64,000 bases of DNA from Siphonodentalium dalli. Taxonomy: Eukaryota > Mollusca > Scaphopoda > Gadilida > Siphonodentaliidae. The stretch's first letter is position 1; each line of letters begins with the position of its first letter. The notes beneath the pieces are model-generated. The model was not told where the DNA came from. It saw nothing but the letters and a program-made list of their open reading frames with translations, and did not search any database. Of this stretch, positions 39,301 to 48,300 are shown piece after piece. Position numbers and translations under genes: made by a program. The stretch lies in NCBI GenBank assembly GCA_032622095.1, contig CP136064.1:248343827-248407826 (forward strand), read 5' to 3'.

Positions 39301-42300
39301 AATTAGATGGCAACCTCTTTTGAATCCAATTGGAATATAAACCTTCAATAAATAACAAGCTAGTGTGGGATATATTGAATTAAATTTTTCGCCGTTGTCT
39401 TGCAGATAAAACTGTAGAGAAATGTACCTGAAAATATAGCACCATATGCATGTCTAATAAATCAACTTGTTCCAGATGAGCATTAACAATAACATTCTGT
39501 TATAACATGCCATGACTTTGATTTTGGCAGCATCATTTTTTCGTGGTTACTCACAAAAATGTCATTTCGTAGGAAAATGAATTTGTGGTTTGAGTTTGCT
39601 ATTTGTCAACCTCACAGGTCTCACAAAACCAGCCCTAAGTAGTCATTGTTTAACACTTCACCTCCAGATTGTCTGGCATTAATTATTTCATTAGCCCCAC
39701 GAATTAAAATGATTTTACAGTGAATACATATAAAATATGAACATTAGTATATTTACATTATTCAGATTACATTTCTCAGTACAGCATTATTTATTATATA
39801 ATGTAATTCTATTCTATTTTATTAGTAGCTATATGTGTATATGTGTATATGTGTATATGGAGACAATGCACATTTTTTGAATTGGGCGGGATTCGAACCC
39901 CGGCCTGTGACAGCGAGCATGCCTTGTGAGTCAAAGTCCGACGTCAATACCACACGGCCACTGAAGCGTCCCCAAAAAAGGAAGCTCAAGTGGCTGCTCT
40001 ATTCCGACGTCGCACTTAGGACACTATATGCAGATTTTCATTAGTTTCTGAATGAGATATTTCTTTTTAGCTTCTCACAACATTCAAATGCGGGACCAAA
40101 CATAAGGACAGGAAATCTGATGAAGATTCGGTGGAAACTCTCGGATTCTCGTCTATGTAAGTTGACTAAGCTGTTTTTTTTTATATGCTTGCCTATACAA
40201 TAGCGGAAAATTACCGAAATGTAGATCGTCGTATGTATCTCTTCAAAGCCACAGTGAGATTTCATAATTTCATTGTACCTATTGCTATTTCACTATTTCA
40301 TCTTCATCATTTTTATTTTAAGTTGAATGTTAAAACACTTGCTCAAAGCTATTTTATTTCAATTGGTATAAAATACAAAGGCCTGAAATAAGATTGGATT
40401 TGGTGAAGATGATAAAACAATTTAGATTAAGACACATAATTGGGTGGATGATAGTAAACCAATGCTTGAGTAGTTGTCTGGTTTGGCATTTGATACAGAC
40501 TGGGTATATTTCCTTAGATCATGCCATTAATCTCTACTCTAGAGATTGCCCGTAGAGATCATACCTGGGAACTTTTTGAAGTTTTGACAGGGAACCATAT
40601 AAAGTTGAAAAAATATTGCATGGGAATATATTTATATAGTTATTATCTGTTAATAATTTTCTTCGCTGTCAATGAAGTTCCCGACTCAAAATTGCATGCC
40701 TTTTTGTGACTTATGTGAGACGATTATCGCTATAAATATTCAATTAATTGCCCAGGATAAATTCCATAATTGTAAGCAACGCAAAGCAAAATTGCCCACA
40801 AAGTCACTTAAATTGTGAAATTTCGAGCTGCACCATCACCTACAGTGAAGTACATTATTAAGGAACAGATAATAACTAAGAAATAGATTCCCCGCATTAT
40901 TTTTTCGAATTTATAAGGTTCTCTGTCAAAACTTAAAAAAGTTTCCAGGTTTTGTACTGGTGCAATATGATATCTATGGGCGCTAGCAAGAGTAGATATT
41001 CATGGCATGATTTAAACCCTATGATGCTGTGCGAAGTCTGCCTGGAAATGAAGTGTATAGCTCAAATGGTATTAATAAATGATGGGAATATTGCATTACT
41101 TACTCTTGGTTCTCTGTCCGTCCATCCATCTGTCCTTCCAACCGAGCTAATATTTCAGCCACTATGTGTTGAATCTCAATGAAATTGAATGAGTGTTCAC
41201 CATTATGAGATTTTCATTTTTATCTGGAAATGATTATTTTTCTCCACTTGTTCAGATATCGCAGACATACGTTATTGGATCTCAATGAAATTGAAGTATA
41301 GATCCTCACCATCAGGACAGGTTTCAAAATTGGGATCCATTGATATCTATAATATAAATCCTAAACTATTCTACTTTGTTTATTCTAATATCGAATACTC
41401 TAGTCTCTATGAAAGTGTTAACCATTTCATAACGGGAGCTTCGCTGGTGCAGCATTGAAGACCCTGTGCCAGTACATACTCTTATATATGCGAGTCTCCC
41501 ATAGGGAGCCTCGCATATATAAGAGAATGCACTGGCTTACAAGATCAAGGTAAATATTGTTAGGCCAATGCATTCTCTTATATATGCAAGGCGACCTATG
41601 TGCGACTCGCATATATAAGAGAATGCATTGGCACAGGGTTTTCGCAAAATTTCAGGAAGCTCCAGTCATGGAAGGGTTAATAGAGAAAATAGTTTTGTTT
41701 TAATTTTGTAGCATGCCATATGCTGCCACCGGTACTCTAACTGGTTCACTACATATATGGGATGTTCCATCACAAACAGAAAGGAATTACTGTCAACATC
41801 AGGTAGGTGAATTGAAATGACTCTGTCTACTTTTTGTCTTATTGTGGCCATTAGACTCATTGTGTGAACCGCTACAGGTTCACACTATTAATGGCCTGGA
41901 ACCTACGTCATAGTTTGCTCGAAAATGGCAGCAATATATCATGTCTGGTTATTTCAACATTCGTTTTTTATGTGTACCCATACCATAGTATGGTACACAT
42001 AGTGTCGACGTCTGGATTGACCACTCGTCGTTCGTCTGTCTGTCTGTCCGTAGACACTTTACGTGTAATGCGATAACTCAAACATTTTCTATCTGATCAG
42101 AACCAAATTTGGTATATGAGTTTATCAGCCCAGAATACAGATCGAATTCGAATATGGGTTTAATCCGAGTTTTTCATAGTTATGGCTCTTTTTCGACTCA
42201 GAATTCACACATTCTGCCATAACTCAAACATTTTTTATCTGATTGGAACCAAATTTGGTATGTGAGTTTCACAGATCGAGTTCAAATATGGGTTTGATCC

Positions 42301-45300
42301 GATTTATTTAAAGGAGTTATGACCCTTTTTCGAAGTTTTTTTTTTTTTTTTAGATTGAACTCCTTGCTCAATTTAACAACAAAAAAAGTTTATAATAATA
42401 AAAAACAAAATATTTAAAACAAAACAAAATATTGTCATTGACACTTTCATTTGTTTGAATTTTATACCATTAATTAGGTGTGGTGTCCTGTTTTGAAAAT
42501 AAGATTTTATTGCAATAGTTGCATGTAATATAATGATATCAATAAATTACCAACATCAAATATCCATAGTATATGAGAGTACCTTTAATCAGGGTTGGCC
42601 AATTTAAATCAAGCGATTTAAATCAATGTTTGTTTTTTTTAAATCATTGATTTAAATCAAATTTTTTCAAATGATGATAAAAAGTCAAGAACTGAAATAT
42701 CTCACAAGGTTTCTGTAAACTAAAACATCAGTATGATTAAACAATATACAAATTGGATAACAGATATGAAATTCTACAGTAATTATCAACCCTATAGAAA
42801 CTAAATGCATACTGCATGGTGCCATATTTACTGTTCCAGCAATGGTCCGTTCTGCTTTATAGCATTGTTCGTATTGTTTGTAACTACACTCAGATTCAGC
42901 ATGTCTCACTGTACACTGTTAATTTATCTTTCTCCCTTTTCTCATTGCCGCACATGTTAATGCTGACTGAGTAGCTCTACCATATACTCTGCCATCTAAC
43001 TATTCTAGTTGTCTGGAGCCTATACTTGATATATAGTGTTATTACCATATGTCCTGAAGTCACTGAGAGCAAACGTGATTGATAATATATTCACTTTTCA
43101 TCTAAAATTGACTAAATTTATTAGTAAACGTTTTAAGCACAGGTCTGGTCTACCTTTCCAGATATCACAACATTTGAACCCATGCACATGGACCTAGGTG
43201 TATGCATAAAGCACATGGTCGCTATATCTGTACTGCCATGATATTTGTGTGTTTCATTGGTATACAAAAAATAATAAAAAATAATACAATCACAGAATTC
43301 TGATTAATCCAGCCTTGGATAATAATAACCAACACCTTTCGGAACCTTCCTTTATCAGAAGGTTTTTGCACAATTACATATTTTCATAATAGTTAGAAAA
43401 AAATCAAACCCTTTACCCAACTGAAGGGCCCTGTGCCAATGCATTCTCTTATATATGCGAGTCGACCATAGGTCGCCTCGCATATATAAGAGAATGCATT
43501 GGCTTAACACATTAAAAATTTAAAAATTGTTAAAGAATGTAAGAAAAAATGGTAAAAAAAGATTTTTTTTAGGCCAATGCATTCTCTTATATATGCGAGG
43601 CGACCTATGGTCGACTCGCATATATAAGAGAATGCATTGGCACAGGGCATAACTGTAACCATCACAATGTGGTCAATGAGCCGGTTCCAATGATACCCAT
43701 ATTTGTATGGTTCTATTGAGACAGACCGAAGATATTTTAGGCTGTTGAAGCTTTATTTGGCCGGTTTTGGCCGTTTTGTTGGGTAAAGGGTTAATAGATG
43801 TCATTCCAAGTGAAATATGTTATTAATTGAGTGATAACATATGGTTCAGACCTCTAGGGGTGGTTAGATGAAGGTAAAGATAAACAACTGCTCTGGCTGG
43901 CAAATTGTTTAATCCTATCTGTCAAATTGATTAATGGCAGTATGAGACTCTTGCTATAATGTACATGGACTCTTCCTCATATCTCTTATATATAGTTATC
44001 TTTGCACACTATTCACTTCTAATGATTTTGGTATTGACTGATTAATTGATTTTTATACGCCCTTTTGAAAAAAAGGCCGTATTATAGTATTGGTCTGTCC
44101 GTCCGGGCGTCCGGGCGGGCGTCCGTCCGTTAACCTGTTGTCCGGATGATAACTTTAGTTAGAGTGAACCAAAATTAATAAAATTTGGTATGTGGGTTTA
44201 TTAGCCGAAAAGTAAGTTCAAGTTCGAATTTGGGTTCCGCCCGCCAATTTTCACCGGAGTTATGCCCCTTATTTAACGTTTTTTGACTTAGAAAATCCTT
44301 GAAATTTGTTGTCCGGATGATAACTTTAGTATAGTTTATCGGAATGAATCCAAATTTGGTATATTACTTTCTCCCACCAAAACAGAGGTCAAGTTCGAAC
44401 TTGGGTTCTGTCCGACCATTTTTGGCAGAGTTATGCCCCTTTTTCGACTCAGAAAATTCAGTTTTTCTTATGTTTTTTGGTTTCCGGATGATAACTCGAT
44501 TTTGGAATGTTTATACGCAAAACCCGTATTTTTGTGGATTACATATATCGAAATACAGATCAAGTCCGAATTTCGTTTTAATCCGATAATTTTTGCGAGA
44601 GTTATGGCCCCTTTTTTGACGTAATTTGACTTAGAAAATCCATGAAATTTGTTGTCCGGATGATAACTTTAGTTAGAGTGAACCGATTTCAATCAAATTT
44701 GGTATGTGGGTTTATTAGGAGAAAAGACAGCTCAAGTTCGAATTTGGGTTCCGTCCGCCAATTTTCACCGGAGTTATGCCCCTTATTTGACGTAATTTGA
44801 CTTAGAAAATCCCTGAAATTTGTTGTCCGCATGATAACTTTACTAGAGCTTATCGGATTCAATGATAATTTGGTATATTACTTTCTCCCACCAAAACACA
44901 GGTCAAGTTCAAATTTGAGTTCCGTCCGCCAATTTTTACCAGAGTTATGTCCCTTTTTTACCAGTTTCCGCCGACCCAAGAGAGGGCGTATATTGCACGC
45001 CCAGCGTAGCTCTTGTTGAAAAATATATTAACCCGTCAGACACATGCTTTCAATTAAAATAATGGCTTATAGCCAATACGATTTATCTATGCAGATAAGT
45101 TTACATGACTATTGTAGTTGATGCCTTGTTTTGAAAATCAAGATGGTAGATGTTGTTAACATTTCCAGGAACCTTATTTTCCCATTTGTTCATATTGTCA
45201 TGGTTGATTGAATTTTGGACTCCAAGCTACTTGTAAAACATTGTAATGTGTGAAACCATTTGATTGAGGGCTACTTACTTTTTTATATGAACTATGGTGA

Positions 45301-48300
45301 TCTGTTTCGATTCAGGGGTCATAGGGGCCAGCATCCTCCTCATATTATGTCTGTATAACATTATATAGATAACACTTTTGTATTGTATAAACTACATATA
45401 TTTTTGAAAACCATAACCCCTGTTATGAAACACATCTTGCATGAACCTAACAATATAAGCATTCCTTATTACACAGATCAGATATGATCTTATCTGTCCT
45501 TGTTTTATAAACAAATAACAATTGGAGATGTATGTTGTTCTAAGCAGTCTGGCTTGTCAACAAATTATAATTTGTCTTTAGAAGTGAATGAATTTTGAAT
45601 ATCTAGCATGCCAAAAGTGGCAGAGATAGGGGTTTATCACTTTTGTTTCCAATGTGTTAACTTACAGTAAACTCTTAAACATATCCTCCGAAATCACTAA
45701 ACCGTTGGATCTCACGGTGAGAGGTCTTTGGGTGGATAGGGACAGAGTTATGAGATTTAAAATTACTCCTCCCCCACCCCAAATACTTTGACCCCTTCTT
45801 AAAGGATTTATTCGGTCTAGAAACTACAAAACGCAATCGGAAAGCCCTCCCTGTTGTGATTAAAATGATCCAAGTCCCATTCCGATCGCATAATAAATAA
45901 CCCGTAAAATAAATAAATAATACCACCACCGGTATTCGGAGATTTCCGTGACTAAACTACGAGTGACATACTTGTGGGGAGCAAATTAAAAACACAGATT
46001 CGGAGCCGGAGTTTATTATGCAGACTACGATGATGTAATCGTAAGTCAGCCGATACTAAAATGCGGAGTCGTATGTGCGCGTGTGGTGTATAGATTACGT
46101 TACGCTTTGGTCGTTTATCTGGAATAGAAGACAATAACTATGTGAATAAAGTAATTAATAGCGCCTAGAATGGTTGTTGTTTTTGTAGCCATTAATAACA
46201 TGCCGGCACTTGTCTGTTTTGGTGAATATCTAGATGGCAGTAATTAGTGCTTTGATTGTCTCGCGTATTCACTCGGTGATTTGTAATCACTCAGTGCCTA
46301 TTCATCAGTGTCAGTCACGAACTTGTTTGCACTCTAAAATGCCACAAAGTGAATAGAAAGAACATTATCTCTCTGGTCATACATATATAAGAAGCGCCCA
46401 AATTTAAATAAACACTGGGCTGAATAATGTTAACTCTATTTAGGCGCTTTTGTTTTGTGTTTGTTTGTTGTTTTACTTTTGATATAAATATCTCGAGTAT
46501 CTGTCATCTCCACATATTCCAAGATGCCTAGTAAATTTAGTATGTTCAGTTGTGGGCGGGTTAGCGATCCATTATGTAGTACCTCCAAAAAGACAACACA
46601 GTGCGTAATTTAGAACGCTCTTTATTGTCTACCGCTTTTGGGCGACGGAAGCATGGACGCTCTTTATATTTAATTGTCACAATACCACATACAAAATCAC
46701 CCATGACATATCGAAATAGAGCACGTTCATAATTGAGAAGGCTCTTTATTGTCTACACCGCGAGGAAAACATGGACGCTCTTTATTGAGGCAATCATTGG
46801 AGTTTTTCTATGCTAACAATTCAAAAAAATCCTCTCTAGAAAGTCAATATGTGCCATCAAAACGTAAAATAAAATGAACAACAAACACAAACTGAAAAAC
46901 AATGCCAGGCTAGCCTTCAATTAAAAAAAATGTCGTTATGCCAAACTGCAGCCTAACTAATAATTATTGTAGTTATACCCCCCGCAACGAAGTTAGGGGG
47001 GGTATACTGGAGTCAGCTTGTCCGTCCGTCCGTCCGTCGTCCGTCCATCCGTCGTCCGTCCGTCCGTGGACACAAATTTGTCCGGAGTTTTTCTCAGTCG
47101 TTTTTTGATCAATTTCTGTGAAACTTGGCACAGACATCAACCATCATGGGAACCTGTGCACCTGCGATTATGACGTCTGTCGGACTTTTATTTTTGGAGT
47201 TATCCCCCCTTTTTCGCAACATGTATACTTTTGTCCGAGCTTTTATTCCTACATTTTTTGGTCAATTTTTTTTAAACTTGGCACAGATATTTAGTACCAT
47301 TGGAACTTGTGCACCTGCGATTATGACATCTGTCTGACATTTTTTGGTGGAGTTATCCCCCTTTTTCAACTTAGAAACTTTTTTTGCAACATGCATAATT
47401 TTGTCCAAGCTTTTATTCCTACATTTTTCGGTCAATGTTTTTTAATCTTGGCACTGATATTTAGTACCATGGGAACCTGTGCACCTGCGATTATGACGTC
47501 TGTCCGACATTTTTTGTGTGGAGTTATTCCCCTTTTTCGCAACATACATAATTTTGTCCAAGCTTTTATTCCTACATTTTTCGGTCAATAGGTTTAAGAT
47601 TAGGGTTATGGTTGTACACCTGCAATGGGAACTGTTATTTTATTATTTTAACTAAATGTTTACTGACATGTGAAACATCTTAGTATTTTAAAAAGGGGGG
47701 TATCCGTAGTCCCATTGGGACAGTCACACCTCTAGTTTCAACAGTCTGTTGTGTATTCGAGTGAATTATTTTGTTTACTCACTTATCGATCTTGACTGGA
47801 AGGATTTTAGCAAGCTGTTCACAGTCGTGCACTTCTCCACACAAAATGTTTCGTGTGAAGAAACAGACAGGAACATTATTATGACGAATATAAGCCATCA
47901 TGATACATGTACTAGTACAATAACCACCACCTTTTTAATCACACCCCATTTGTATTTAATTGTACGCATATAGCGCACAACGGGATGACACTAGTGTGTA
48001 AACTAGCTTCCGAAATTTGTACAATACAACGAAGAATGAAGTACCGGTATATGGCCTAACTTGTATTCTTTCAGAAACAGTTAAATTAGTTTCGCACGAA
48101 ATTCCGCTCGCTCATTGCATTTCTGCATAAATTAATCTCATTTCAAACAACTTTTATCGCCTCAAAGTGCATTTTATCCAACATTATTCGTTATATAATC
48201 CAACATTCTAGCAAATCCAGTTCACAATTCAGCACATTCAAACAGTTTTATTCCGTAATCGCTATTTATCGTAAAGGCTTAGGTAATTAACCAGCGTAAT

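Noticed and set aside
39885-39972. Functional tRNA gene
   Set aside because: Box A and box B are present, but pairing of the cloverleaf arms and the anticodon arm is not convincing, and A-rich sequence follows. More likely a SINE.
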